From Mycobacterium sp. (GTDB lineage: Bacteria > Actinomycetota > Actinomycetes > Mycobacteriales > Mycobacteriaceae): a stretch of 18,984 nt of DNA. The notes under the pieces were generated by a model. The model made no database searches. It was not told where the DNA came from and saw only the letters and a list, made by a program, of their open reading frames with translations. Location of the stretch: NCBI GenBank assembly GCA_018882545.1, contig VERS01000002.1, positions 1-18,984 of the forward strand, read 5' to 3'. The translations under genes were made by a program, and so were the position numbers. Every line of letters starts with the position of its first letter. The stretch's first letter is position 1. Of this stretch, positions 1-10,002 are shown in pieces.

Positions 1-5
1 GCCAG

Positions 6-34
6 AAGCTAACAGGTTTCCAGCACCATGCCAA
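6..34 (-). promoter_or_regulatory. Candidate leftward promoter, probably for dnaA
   Basis: On the minus strand TTGGCA (34-29) and TAGCTT (11-6) are separated by 17 bases. This fits a housekeeping (SigA-type) promoter: five of six -35 bases match and the -10 has the TANNNT form usual in mycobacteria. It points out of the left edge of the window. In mycobacteria dnaA lies divergent to rpmH, so dnaA is the expected target, but its start codon is not inside the window. The assignment is inferred from motif and known gene order. Confidence 0.5.
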
Positions 35-86
35 CAGGTTCGGGCGGATTGATCCACAACCCCGCGGCCAGCCGGGTCAGCGTGGT

Positions 87-116
87 TTGACCAGCGCAGG
101 GGAACCTAAGTACCCT
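87..116 (+). promoter_or_regulatory. Candidate promoter of the rpmH-rnpA operon
   Basis: TTGACC (87-92) and TACCCT (111-116) are 18 bases apart on the plus strand, a good SigA-type arrangement. Transcription would start near 123 and leave a leader of about 130 bases before rpmH. No open reading frame with recognisable homology was seen in this leader; ORFs on the minus strand here look like chance GC-rich frames. Confidence 0.55.
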
Positions 117-253
117 CGTCAGAGTCACCCAACCGCGGGTGGCACGGCAGCGGCGGTTCCCGGGACCGCGCCGGTGCGGTTTTGAACTTAGCAACGACTG
201 TCAGGCGCCCGCCGCCCGTGACAGGCGGGGCCGCATGACGAGGAGATAGAACC

Positions 254-397
254 GTGGCCAAGGGGAAACGGACCTTCCAGCCAAACAACCGGCGCCGAGC
301 CAGGGTGCACGGTTTCCGCCTGCGGATGCGGACTCGTGCGGGACGGGCGATCGTGACCGGCCGGCGCCGCAAGGGCCGCCGCGCGTTGACTGCCTGA
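254..397 (+). CDS. rpmH: 50S ribosomal protein L34
   Basis: This encodes the 47-residue large-subunit protein L34, which binds 23S rRNA. The translation begins [20 protein letters not shown] and continues with the family's [11 protein letters not shown] segment and a basic tail ending [10 protein letters not shown], so it is full length. The start is GTG with a GAGGAG ribosome binding site at 240-245, eight bases upstream. It is the first gene of the rightward series and is followed after 19 bases by rnpA, the classical rpmH-rnpA pairing beside the chromosome origin. The gene is too short to pass many ORF length cut-offs but the match to L34 is unambiguous. Confidence 0.97.
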   Translation: MAKGKRTFQPNNRRRARVHGFRLRMRTRAGRAIVTGRRRKGRRALTA

Positions 398-416
398 CCG
401 ACCGGTCGTCAGCGTA

Positions 417-770
417 GTGCTCCCGGCTCGTAACCGGATGACACGGTCTGCAGAGTTCACCCGTGCGGTCAAGTGCGGGGTACGCGCCCCGCAACGGGAC
501 CTAGTCGTCCACGGCTACCGCACCCCGTCAAACTCCGACCCGCAGATCGGTTTGATTGTCGCCAAGTCCGTCGGCGGCGCAGTCGACCGGCATCGTGTCG
601 CGCGGCGGTTGCGCCACCTCGCCCGCACGGTCATCCAGGACCTCGACCCGGGCGACCGGATTGTGGTCCGTGCCTTGCCCAGTAGCCGGGTCGCGAAGTC
701 GCCGCGGCTCGAGGACCAGTTGCGTTGCGGTCTGCGGCGGGTCCATCTGTTGATGGATCGGCAGGCATGA
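417..770 (+). CDS. rnpA: Ribonuclease P protein component
   Basis: This is the 117-residue protein subunit of RNase P, which helps the catalytic RNA trim the 5' leader of precursor tRNAs. The start is taken as GTG at 417, giving [18 protein letters not shown], the usual N-terminus of actinobacterial RnpA. The basic helix corresponding to the family RNR motif is visible as [15 protein letters not shown] (about residues 56-70). The length is normal for mycobacteria. The stop codon overlaps the ATG of yidD (ATGA, 767-770), suggesting translational coupling. Confidence 0.93.
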   Translation: MLPARNRMTRSAEFTRAVKCGVRAPQRDLVVHGYRTPSNSDPQIGLIVAKSVGGAVDRHRVARRLRHLARTVIQDLDPGDRIVVRALPSSRVAKSPRLEDQLRCGLRRVHLLMDRQA

Positions 771-1054
771 GTGTGGCGGGTCGAGGCCTCGGGCCAGTGG
801 CTCGGATGGTGATCGCCGCCATCGGGGTGTATCGGAATATGGTGTCGCCGTTGCGGCCGGCATCGTGCCGTTTCATGCCGACCTGCAGCCAGTACGCCAT
901 GCAGGCCGTGACCGAGTACGGGGTGCTGCGGGGCGGCTGGCTGAGCGTCGTGCGGTTGGCCAAGTGCGGTCCGTGGCACCGCGGTGGATGGGATCCGATA
1001 CCCGAGCAGTCCCGTCGGGCTGGCGACGGGATGGGCAGGAGCGCACATGTTTAA
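767..1054 (+). CDS. yidD: Membrane protein insertion efficiency factor YidD
   Basis: This 95-residue protein is of the YidD (formerly DUF37/haemolytic) family, a small membrane-associated factor thought to assist YidC-dependent insertion. The core [20 protein letters not shown] and the following [13 protein letters not shown] motif are intact, including the three conserved cysteines. The start at 767 overlaps the rnpA stop (ATGA); the open frame extends upstream, but homologues begin here with a short basic N-terminus followed by an amphipathic helix. The 3' end overlaps the yidC start by eight bases, so rnpA, yidD and yidC form a tightly coupled block. Confidence 0.92.
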   Translation: MSVAGRGLGPVARMVIAAIGVYRNMVSPLRPASCRFMPTCSQYAMQAVTEYGVLRGGWLSVVRLAKCGPWHRGGWDPIPEQSRRAGDGMGRSAHV

Positions 1055-2153
1055 CTGGTTCAGCCTCGACTACGTCTACTACCCGGTGTCGGGGATCATG
1101 TGGCTTTGGTACAAGCTGTTCGGCTCGCTACTGGGGCCGAGCAATTTCTTCACCTGGGCGCTGTCGGTGATGTTCCTGGTGTTCACCTTGCGGGCGGTGC
1201 TGTACCGGCCCTTCGTCAAGCAGATCCGGACCACCCGCAAGATGCAGGAACTGCAACCGCAAATCAAGGCGCTGCAGAAGAAGTACGGCAAGGATCGCCA
1301 GCGGATGGCGCTGGAGATCCAGAAGTTGCAGAAGGAGCACGATTTCAACCCGATCCTGGGCTGCCTGCCCATGCTGGCGCAGGTTCCGGTGTTCATCGGG
1401 CTGTACCACGTGCTGATGTCGTTCAACCGCACGCAGTCCGGGTTCGGCCGGCTCGGGTTGTCCGTCGAGGAGAACCGCCGACTGCCCAACTATTTCTTCA
1501 GCGCCGCCGACGTCGGCCACTTCCTCGAGGCGAATTTGTTCCGCGCCCCGATCGGCGCGTCGATCACCCAGCAGCATGGCTTGGCGGCGTTCACCGAGTT
1601 CAGTCGGCCCGCCGTGGCGGCGGTATCGATCCCGCTGATGATCCTCGCCGGGATCGCGACCTACTTCAACAGCCGGGCGTCGATCTCGCGGCAGAGCCCG
1701 GAGGCCGCGGCCAACCCGCAAACGGCGATCATGAACAAGCTGGCGCTCTACGTCTTTCCGCTCGGTGTAGTCGTGGGCGGACCGTTCTTGCCGATCGCGA
1801 TCATCATCTACTGGGTGTCCAACAACATCTGGACCTTCGGGCAGCAGCACCTCGTCTTCGGAAAGATCGAACGCGAAGAGGAGGCGGCCAAGGAGGAGGC
1901 TTTGGCCCGCCGCGCCGCGAACGCACCGGCGCCGGGGGCCAAGCCGATCAAGAACAAGGGCAGGGCCGCGGCCGGAACCAATGCGGTGGCCGCGGCCACC
2001 CCAGCGGAGATCGACGGCGCGCCGCTGCAGTCGGCCAACGGAGACGACGCGACACCGGCGCGGAAGCAATCCGCCGGCGCGGGGGAGACCAACAGCCGGG
2101 CGCCGCGACCCGGCGCCCGCCCGGCGGGGCGGCCCAAGAAACGAAAGCGATGA
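1047..2153 (+). CDS. yidC: Membrane protein insertase YidC/Oxa1
   Basis: This 368-residue protein inserts and folds membrane proteins in the cytoplasmic membrane, alone or with SecYEG. The ATG at 1047 gives [16 protein letters not shown], the usual mycobacterial start. Visible parts are a membrane segment at about 36-53, a charged coiled-coil hairpin at 60-97 (family [16 protein letters not shown]), a membrane segment at 105-126 after [10 protein letters not shown], a segment at about 190-208, and hydrophobic segments at 230-265 ending in YWVSNNIW. The tail from about 272 is cytoplasmic, rich in Ala, Lys and Arg, and ends RPKKRKR, as in other actinobacterial YidC proteins that use a basic tail for ribosome contact. 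It overlaps yidD and precedes jag by 38 bases. Confidence 0.96.
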   Translation: MFNWFSLDYVYYPVSGIMWLWYKLFGSLLGPSNFFTWALSVMFLVFTLRAVLYRPFVKQIRTTRKMQELQPQIKALQKKYGKDRQRMALEIQKLQKEHDFNPILGCLPMLAQVPVFIGLYHVLMSFNRTQSGFGRLGLSVEENRRLPNYFFSAADVGHFLEANLFRAPIGASITQQHGLAAFTEFSRPAVAAVSIPLMILAGIATYFNSRASISRQSPEAAANPQTAIMNKLALYVFPLGVVVGGPFLPIAIIIYWVSNNIWTFGQQHLVFGKIEREEEAAKEEALARRAANAPAPGAKPIKNKGRAAAGTNAVAAATPAEIDGAPLQSANGDDATPARKQSAGAGETNSRAPRPGARPAGRPKKRKR

Positions 2154-2191
2154 TCGGTCCGTCACTGGCGACAGACCGAGAAGGAGAGACG

Positions 2192-5360
<3,169 letters not shown>

Positions 5361-5387
5361 GGAGGGCCCGGGGACAGCGGCGCGTTA

Positions 5388-5400
5388 CGTCACAGTGACG
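5388..5400. promoter_or_regulatory. Palindrome downstream of parB
   Basis: CGTCAC-A-GTGACG is a perfect six-base inverted repeat around one central base, 28 bases past the parB stop and about 240 bases before the next gene. Its compact dyad looks like a protein-binding site more than a hairpin, because a one-base loop is sterically poor. The binding protein is unknown. Confidence 0.3.
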
Positions 5401-5404
5401 ATAG

Positions 5405-5425
5405 CCCGGATCCGTCACGGGTTTT
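5405..5425 (+). terminator. Weak terminator-like hairpin after parB
   Basis: CCCG (5405-5408) can pair with CGGG (5418-5421), and TTTT follows at 5422-5425. The stem is only four bases with a nine-base loop, so this is a poor intrinsic terminator, listed because it is the only stem followed by a T-run in the gap after parB. Confidence 0.2.
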
Positions 5426-5639
5426 CGCCGAGCACCCGAAGCAATTAGCAACGGCGCCAACGGCTTTCGCCGAAACCGCCACGACGAGGAATGGGTCTGC
5501 CGTTCGCGGTGGTCCTCCGCGCAGTTGCCGGGTGGCAATACTGGCCGCCGATCCCTCGCCTCTCCTATTCTGAAACTGCCGGGGCGCGTCTGCGTGACGG
5601 AGGAGCCCGGGGAGATACCGGGGAAGACCGGGAGACTGG

Positions 5640-6362
5640 GTGTCGGTTCGGATCAGCCCGCTGCGGCTCGAAGGCTTCGAGCAGTTGCCCAAGCACGCGC
5701 GCCGGTGTGTCTTCTGGGAGGTGGACCCCGAGACCCTCGATGGCGGCGACGCGCTGCCCGATCCGGAGTTTGAAAAGGAGGCGTGGCTGTCGATGGTCAT
5801 GCTGGAGTGGGGTTCGTGCGGGCAGGTGGCCGCTACGGCGACCGACCGGGCGGAGGATGCCGACGAGCCGTGCCTGGGCTACGTGCTCTACGCGCCGCCG
5901 CGGGCGGTGCCCCGGGCGCAGCGGTTTCCGACCGGCCCGGTGAGCGCCGACGCCGTCCTGTTGACGTCGATGGGCGTGGAGCCCGAGCAACCCGACGGCC
6001 TGGACTCCTTATTGATCGGTCGGGTTGTCAGTGAGCTCGCCCGGCGCGGGGTTCGTGCGCTGGAAGCGTTCGGGCGGACCGCCCAGGCCGCCGAACTGCA
6101 TGCCGAAGGCCGTGCCGACGATCTCGATCTCGCCCCCGCGATCCGTGCGCTGGGTGACTGTTCGTTCGAGATGTGCATGATCGATGCCGATTTCCTGCTC
6201 GGCGCCGGGTTCACCGTGGTTGCCCCGCACCGATACTTTCCCCGGTTGCGGCTGGAACTCGACCGGGGTTTGGGCTGGAAAGCCGAAGTCGAGGCGGCGC
6301 TGGAGCGGCTGCTGGACAGCACGCGGTTGGAGAGCTCGCAGCCGGTGGGTTCGTCGAGCTAA
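5640..6362 (+). CDS. GNAT-like conserved protein (Rv3916c family)
   Basis: This 240-residue cytoplasmic protein is the counterpart of M. tuberculosis Rv3916c, which sits in the same place after parB. The middle looks like a GNAT acetyltransferase core: a strand DAVLLTSMGVEPE is followed by GLDSLLIGRVVSELARRG, resembling the acetyl-CoA pyrophosphate loop and helix, then a strand RALEAFG. A later GAGFTVVAPHRYFPRLRLEL segment fits the last strands. No substrate can be inferred and the acetyl-CoA loop is not a classic Q/RxxGxG/A, so activity is uncertain. The start is GTG at 5640 (MSVRISPLRLEGFEQLP). Its TAA overlaps the cwlM stop on the other strand (CTAA, 6359-6362). Confidence 0.8.
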   Translation: MSVRISPLRLEGFEQLPKHARRCVFWEVDPETLDGGDALPDPEFEKEAWLSMVMLEWGSCGQVAATATDRAEDADEPCLGYVLYAPPRAVPRAQRFPTGPVSADAVLLTSMGVEPEQPDGLDSLLIGRVVSELARRGVRALEAFGRTAQAAELHAEGRADDLDLAPAIRALGDCSFEMCMIDADFLLGAGFTVVAPHRYFPRLRLELDRGLGWKAEVEAALERLLDSTRLESSQPVGSSS

Positions 6363-7606
6363 ACCGCCGGCCGGCCGTGTTCGACGGACTGTTCGTGGGC
6401 CAGCAGTTCGGCGAAGGTGAAGGTTCCGGTCGGGCGGTCATTCTTGCCGAGCAGATACAGCCGCTTCACTGCGGCCAGGATGCCTTCGGCGATCGCGTCG
6501 CGCACCTCCCGGGTCGCCAGCATGCCGCTGTCGTGTGGGCTCGTGATGTAGCCGACGTCGACCTGTACCGTCGGCATCCGGGTGAGGCGCAGCAGATCCC
6601 AGGTTCGTCCGTGTGTCCGGCAGTCGCGTAACCCGATGCGCGCCACCAGTTCCCGTTGGATGAAGTCCGCGAGGTTGCGCCCGATGGTTGACACCGAGCC
6701 GTGGGGGCTGCCGAAGTAGAAGCATGCGACGCCGTTGGCAGAGGGATTGGCCTGCCGTTCGAATCGCAGGCTGATCATGAGGTCGGCACCTACGGTGTTG
6801 GCGGTGGCGGCCCGCTCGGCGTCGGCCGGACTGTGGTTGCCCGGCCGGGACAGGAAGGTCTCCATGCCGATGGCCGTCATCCGACCCTCCAGCCGGCTGG
6901 CCAGGTCCCAGAGAATGTCCGCCTCGCTGATGGGACCCTGCGCGCCGTTGATGACCTGGCCGTGGTCGCTGCCACCGCGGCCCGGGTCGATGATGATCCG
7001 CTTGCCCGACAGCCGCGGGCCGGACACCCGGACGTGCTCCTCCTCGCGGATGGCGTGCAATGAGCCGCCGGTTACCCGCGAGCCGAGAAAGTACAAGGAG
7101 CGCAACGTTTCCGGGCCACAGATGCCATCCGGTGCCAGCCCGTATTCGCGTTGGTAGGACATCAGCGCGTTGTGAGTCTGTAAGCCGAAGTAGCCGTCGA
7201 CGAGGGCGTGGTAGAAACCGAGATCCTGCAGCCGCGACTGCAGCGTCGCGACGTCGTCGCCGTACATGGGTGCGCCGAACTGGTGGGCCAGGGTGCGTGC
7301 GCCGAGCCGGTAGGAGGCCTCCCGCAGCGCCCGGTAGGTGGCCGGTCCGACGGTCCCGTCGACGAGCAGGCCCCGGCGCTGCTGGAAGGCCCGCACCGCA
7401 TGGTCGAGGTCGTCGTCGAAGAAGTCCGGGGCCACCTGCTTGCCGGTGGTCAGGTCGTCGTCGGGGTTGGCGAGCAGTCCGAGTGCGGCCAGGGCGGCGC
7501 GGATCTCGACGACCGCGCCACCGCGGTCACCGCGGCGAAGAAGGTCGGCCGGCGACGCGCTCTGCCAGGAGGCGCCGTCGCCGGGGTCGGCGCCGAGACT
7601 GGACAT
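6359..7606 (-). CDS. cwlM: CwlM, non-catalytic amidase-fold regulator of peptidoglycan synthesis
   Basis: The 415-residue protein has two N-terminal peptidoglycan-binding domains (about 25-95 and 105-170) and an N-acetylmuramoyl-L-alanine amidase (Amidase_3) fold at about 195-380. Zinc ligands of active amidases are absent: the first His motif reads DPGRGG, the second reads ISLRFER where ISIHA would be expected, and the catalytic Glu position reads VQVDVGYI. This agrees with established work that mycobacterial CwlM is a cytoplasmic PknB substrate that activates MurA when phosphorylated and also contacts FhaA and MurJ. The phosphorylated tail RPTGTFTFAELL is conserved, with threonines at about 393, 395 and 397. 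Start ATG 7606 (MSSLGADPG) was chosen by similarity to homologues; ATG 7615 and a TTG at 7657 are alternatives. It follows trxC by about 96 bases. Confidence 0.92.
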   Translation of the reverse strand: MSSLGADPGDGASWQSASPADLLRRGDRGGAVVEIRAALAALGLLANPDDDLTTGKQVAPDFFDDDLDHAVRAFQQRRGLLVDGTVGPATYRALREASYRLGARTLAHQFGAPMYGDDVATLQSRLQDLGFYHALVDGYFGLQTHNALMSYQREYGLAPDGICGPETLRSLYFLGSRVTGGSLHAIREEEHVRVSGPRLSGKRIIIDPGRGGSDHGQVINGAQGPISEADILWDLASRLEGRMTAIGMETFLSRPGNHSPADAERAATANTVGADLMISLRFERQANPSANGVACFYFGSPHGSVSTIGRNLADFIQRELVARIGLRDCRTHGRTWDLLRLTRMPTVQVDVGYITSPHDSGMLATREVRDAIAEGILAAVKRLYLLGKNDRPTGTFTFAELLAHEQSVEHGRPAV

Positions 7607-7702
7607 GACAGGCATTCTCGCAGAAGGGCCCGGCTTTGCGGAAACCAGTCGGGACAACCTCCGATAACGAATTCGTCTCCGCGGCCCCCACGGCTCCGTT
7701 AG

Positions 7703-8023
7703 CTACAGGACGTCGGCAAGCTCTCGCAGCAACGCCGCCTTTCCTTTGGCCCCGACGAGTCGCTTCACCGGTTTGCCGTTCTTGAACAGGATCAGGGTGG
7801 GGATGGAGACCACCTGAAAATCCCTGGCGGTGGCGGGGTTGGCATCGACATCGACCTTGGCCACGGTCAGCGAACCGGCCTTCTCCGCGGCGATCTCCTC
7901 AAGCACCGGCGCCACCATCTTGCACGGCCCGCACCAGGCCGCCCAGAAGTCCACCAGCACCGGCGTTGGGCTTGCCAGAACGGTGTCAGCAAAACTGGCG
8001 TCGGACACGGTCACGGTGCTCAT
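7703..8023 (-). CDS. trxC: Thioredoxin
   Basis: This 106-residue thioredoxin reduces protein disulfides in the cytoplasm and is recycled by the neighbouring reductase. The active site WCGPCK occupies residues 30-35 (Cys 31 and 34), and the cis-proline loop [10 protein letters not shown] is present. The ATG overlaps the trxB2 stop (ATGA, 8020-8023), so the two are co-translated. Length fits the family; the M. tuberculosis TrxC is about ten residues longer at the N-terminus. Confidence 0.96.
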   Translation of the reverse strand: MSTVTVSDASFADTVLASPTPVLVDFWAAWCGPCKMVAPVLEEIAAEKAGSLTVAKVDVDANPATARDFQVVSIPTLILFKNGKPVKRLVGAKGKAALLRELADVL

Positions 8024-9009
8024 TGCTGGGCTCCAATCATCGCGGCGGTATCAGAACCGGCATCGACGCCTGCCTCGTCAGCATCGGCCAGCCACCGCTC
8101 GGCGTCAATCGCGGCTGCACAGCCGCTGCCGGCCGCAGTGATGGCCTGCCGGTAGGTGTGGTCCACCAGATCCCCGGCGGCGAAGACTCCGGGGAGCGAG
8201 GTGGCGGTGGTCCGGTCCCGCACCAGCACATAGCCGGCCGGGTCGACTTCGACGGCATCGCGAACCAGTTCCGAGCGGGGGTCATGACCGATGGCGATGA
8301 AGACGCCGGTCACCGGGAGGGTGGACTCCTCGCCGGTGATGACATCGCGGACCCGTAGGCCGGTGACCGTGCCCTCGCCTTCGACCGCGACCACCGCGGT
8401 ATTGGTCAGAAAGGTGATCTTGTCGTTGCTGCGGGCCCGCTCCAGCATGATCTTGGAGGCGCGGAACTCCTCGCGGCGGTGGATCAGGGTGACGCTGCGG
8501 GCGAATCGGGTCAGGAAGGTGGCCTCCTCCATGGCCGAGTCGCCGCCGCCGACCACGGCGATGTCCTGTTCTTTGAAGAAGAACCCGTCGCAAGTCGCGC
8601 AGGAGCTGACTCCGCGGCCCAACAGGTCCTGTTCGCCGGGAACGCCGAGGTAGCGCGGGGCGGCACCCATCGCCAGGATGACGGCGCGGGCCCGGTGGGT
8701 CTGCCCGCCGGCGGTGACCACCTCTTTGACCGGACCCTCCAGCGACACCGACTCGACGTCCTCCATCTGCAGATCGGCCCCGAACCGCAGCGCCTGTTCA
8801 CGCATCTCGTCCATCAGTTCCGGGCCGGTGATGCCGGATCGGAAGCCCGGATAGTTCTCCACGTCGGTGGTGGTCATCAGCGCGCCGCCGAAGGAGGTGC
8901 CCTCGAAGACCAGGGGCCGCAGTTGTGCGCGTGCGGCGTAGATGGCCGCGGTGTAGCCAGCCGGCCCGGATCCGATCACGATGACGTCCTGCAAGGTCTG
9001 GTCGGTCAC
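8020..9009 (-). CDS. trxB2: Thioredoxin reductase
   Basis: This flavoprotein transfers electrons from NADPH through FAD and a redox disulfide to thioredoxin. The 329-residue product has the FAD motif [12 protein letters not shown] at 11-22, the redox pair CATC at 137-140, the NADPH motif [10 protein letters not shown] from 154, and the second FAD motif [10 protein letters not shown] near the C-terminus. The GTG at 9009 ([15 protein letters not shown]) is preferred, with AAAGGG about 11 bases upstream; an in-frame start at 9051 would add 14 residues. A SigH-like promoter lies just upstream, consistent with the known oxidative-stress control of the M. tuberculosis trxB2-trxC pair. Confidence 0.95.
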   Translation of the reverse strand: MTDQTLQDVIVIGSGPAGYTAAIYAARAQLRPLVFEGTSFGGALMTTTDVENYPGFRSGITGPELMDEMREQALRFGADLQMEDVESVSLEGPVKEVVTAGGQTHRARAVILAMGAAPRYLGVPGEQDLLGRGVSSCATCDGFFFKEQDIAVVGGGDSAMEEATFLTRFARSVTLIHRREEFRASKIMLERARSNDKITFLTNTAVVAVEGEGTVTGLRVRDVITGEESTLPVTGVFIAIGHDPRSELVRDAVEVDPAGYVLVRDRTTATSLPGVFAAGDLVDHTYRQAITAAGSGCAAAIDAERWLADADEAGVDAGSDTAAMIGAQQ

Positions 9010-9071
9010 TACTGCACGGCCCTTTCTGCGTGAAGTGCGGACCTCGGTCACGCCCTGATGCCATTGACTCC

Positions 9072-9104
9072 AACAACAGCGTAGGCGGGCCTGTTCCCGT
9101 CAAG
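9072..9104 (-). promoter_or_regulatory. Overlapping SigH-like and SigA-like promoters for trxB2
   Basis: On the minus strand GGAAC (9097-9093) and GTT (9074-9072) are 18 bases apart, fitting the SigH/SigE-type pattern GGAAY-N16-20-GTT. The same stretch has TTGACG (9104-9099) and TACGCT (9083-9078) with a short 15-base spacer, a weaker SigA-type arrangement. SigH control of trxB2-trxC is established in M. tuberculosis. The element overlaps the end of the anti-sigma remnant. Confidence 0.45.
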
Positions 9105-9366
9105 GGGTGCGGGCGGCGGTGTCCGTGCTGAGCGGGACGCTGCCGGACGGGACGCTGAGATGGCCGGCGCTGGTGGGTGTGCTCCGGGCAGGTTCCCGGG
9201 AACCCAGGCAGGCCGCCGTGCCGAGTCCCACCGCCGCCAGCGCGGCCGCCGCCAAGACTGTCGCGGTGAGCAACCGCGACGGCCGCCCCCGGGGCCGGTC
9301 GGCGTGCGCCGGTCCACGACCGGAAGGGGAGCCGGTCACGGTGTGCCGGGGGCGCGGGGAGTCCAC
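9100..9366 (-). CDS. Truncated SigM anti-sigma factor remnant (Rv3912 position)
   Basis: In mycobacteria the gene after sigM encodes its membrane-bound anti-sigma factor (Rv3912, about 250 residues). Here only 361 bases separate the sigM stop from trxB2 and the best frame gives 88 residues. It has a Pro/Arg-rich N-terminus of about 31 residues, one membrane segment LLTATVLAAAALAAVGLGTA (32-51), and a short Ser/Thr-rich tail ending at STDTAARTP. There is no room for the cytoplasmic sigma-binding domain or for the extracytoplasmic domain. The start is taken as GTG 9366, four bases after the sigM stop; GTG 9339 is possible. The Thr-Ala-Ala-Cys after the helix is not a good lipobox. Either a decayed gene or a much shortened variant; function unknown. 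Confidence 0.6.
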   Translation of the reverse strand: MDSPRPRHTVTGSPSGRGPAHADRPRGRPSRLLTATVLAAAALAAVGLGTAACLGSREPARSTPTSAGHLSVPSGSVPLSTDTAARTP

Positions 9367-9370
9367 CCGA

Positions 9371-9982
9371 TCAGTGTGCCGACCCGCCGCCGCGGGTGCA
9401 TCCCAGCATGGGCGCCAGCCGTGCCCGCGCGCGGGCACAGCGGCTCTTCACCGTGCCCTCAGCCACGTCGAGCAGCGCGGCGGCGTCGGCCACCGAGTAG
9501 CCGTGCATATCGACGGCCACCACCGCGGCGCGTTGTGCGGCGGGCAATCTCAGCAGCGCCTGCCGGACGAGCAGGGCGGTATCCAGCTCTCCGGTGCGGT
9601 CGGCCACCGGCGGGCAGTCCTCCGGAGTGAGCGGGACGGTAGGCCGGCTCGCGTCGCTGCGCAGCCGGTCCCGGCAGGCGTTGACCACGATCCGGCACAG
9701 CCAACTGCCCACCGGTGCATCGTGGCGGAAGGTCCTGGCCGCGCGGTGGGCGGACAGCATCGCCTCCTGGACGGCGTCGCGGGCATCTTCGGCGGTACCG
9801 GTGCGCCGGCGGGCGAGCCGGTACAACCGGGCGCTGTGCCGGCGGAAGAGTTCCTCGAAGGCGTAACGGTCACCGGCCAGGTGGGCGCACAACAACTCGC
9901 CGTCGGTACGAGCCGCCGGTGCAGGTGCGGGCAAAGAACTGACCACGGCGCGGACAGTACCGACACCGGGCCCGACCGGCAC
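9371..9982 (-). CDS. sigM: ECF sigma factor SigM
   Basis: This ECF (group 4) sigma factor directs RNA polymerase to a small regulon; in M. tuberculosis SigM controls esx-type secreted and surface-lipid genes. The protein of about 203 residues has region 2 (ELLCAHLAGDRYAFEELFRR to WLCRIVVNACRDRLR) and region 4 (LPAAQRAAVVAVDMHGYSVA to VAEGTVKSRCARARARL), both intact. The start is uncertain: GTG 9982 lies 20 bases after the preceding stop, and GTG 9946 would remove 12 residues; neither has a strong binding site. It lies between murJ and the anti-sigma remnant in the same order as in M. tuberculosis. Confidence 0.92.
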   Translation of the reverse strand: MPVGPGVGTVRAVVSSLPAPAPAARTDGELLCAHLAGDRYAFEELFRRHSARLYRLARRRTGTAEDARDAVQEAMLSAHRAARTFRHDAPVGSWLCRIVVNACRDRLRSDASRPTVPLTPEDCPPVADRTGELDTALLVRQALLRLPAAQRAAVVAVDMHGYSVADAAALLDVAEGTVKSRCARARARLAPMLGCTRGGGSAH

Positions 9983-10002
9983 TTCACCCGACAGTCCGGC
10001 GG

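Larger units (their letters stand above)
5361..5639. other. Intergenic region between parB and the GNAT-like gene
   Basis: These 279 bases hold no convincing gene. Besides the palindrome and weak hairpin near its left end, a TATTCT box at 5566-5571 could be a -10 element for the next gene, giving a leader of about 60 bases; no good -35 was seen in front of it. The rest is unremarkable. Confidence 0.45.

Noticed and set aside
49..58. A possible DnaA box (TGATCCACA at 50-58).
   Set aside because: It differs at two positions from the mycobacterial TTGTCCACA form and is isolated, so chance is likely; oriC is expected between dnaA and dnaN, outside the window.
1100..2191. A long plus-strand open frame covering yidC and joining jag.
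   Set aside because: The part over yidC is a frame shadow with no similarity; the jag start at 2192 has a good binding site and fits homologues.
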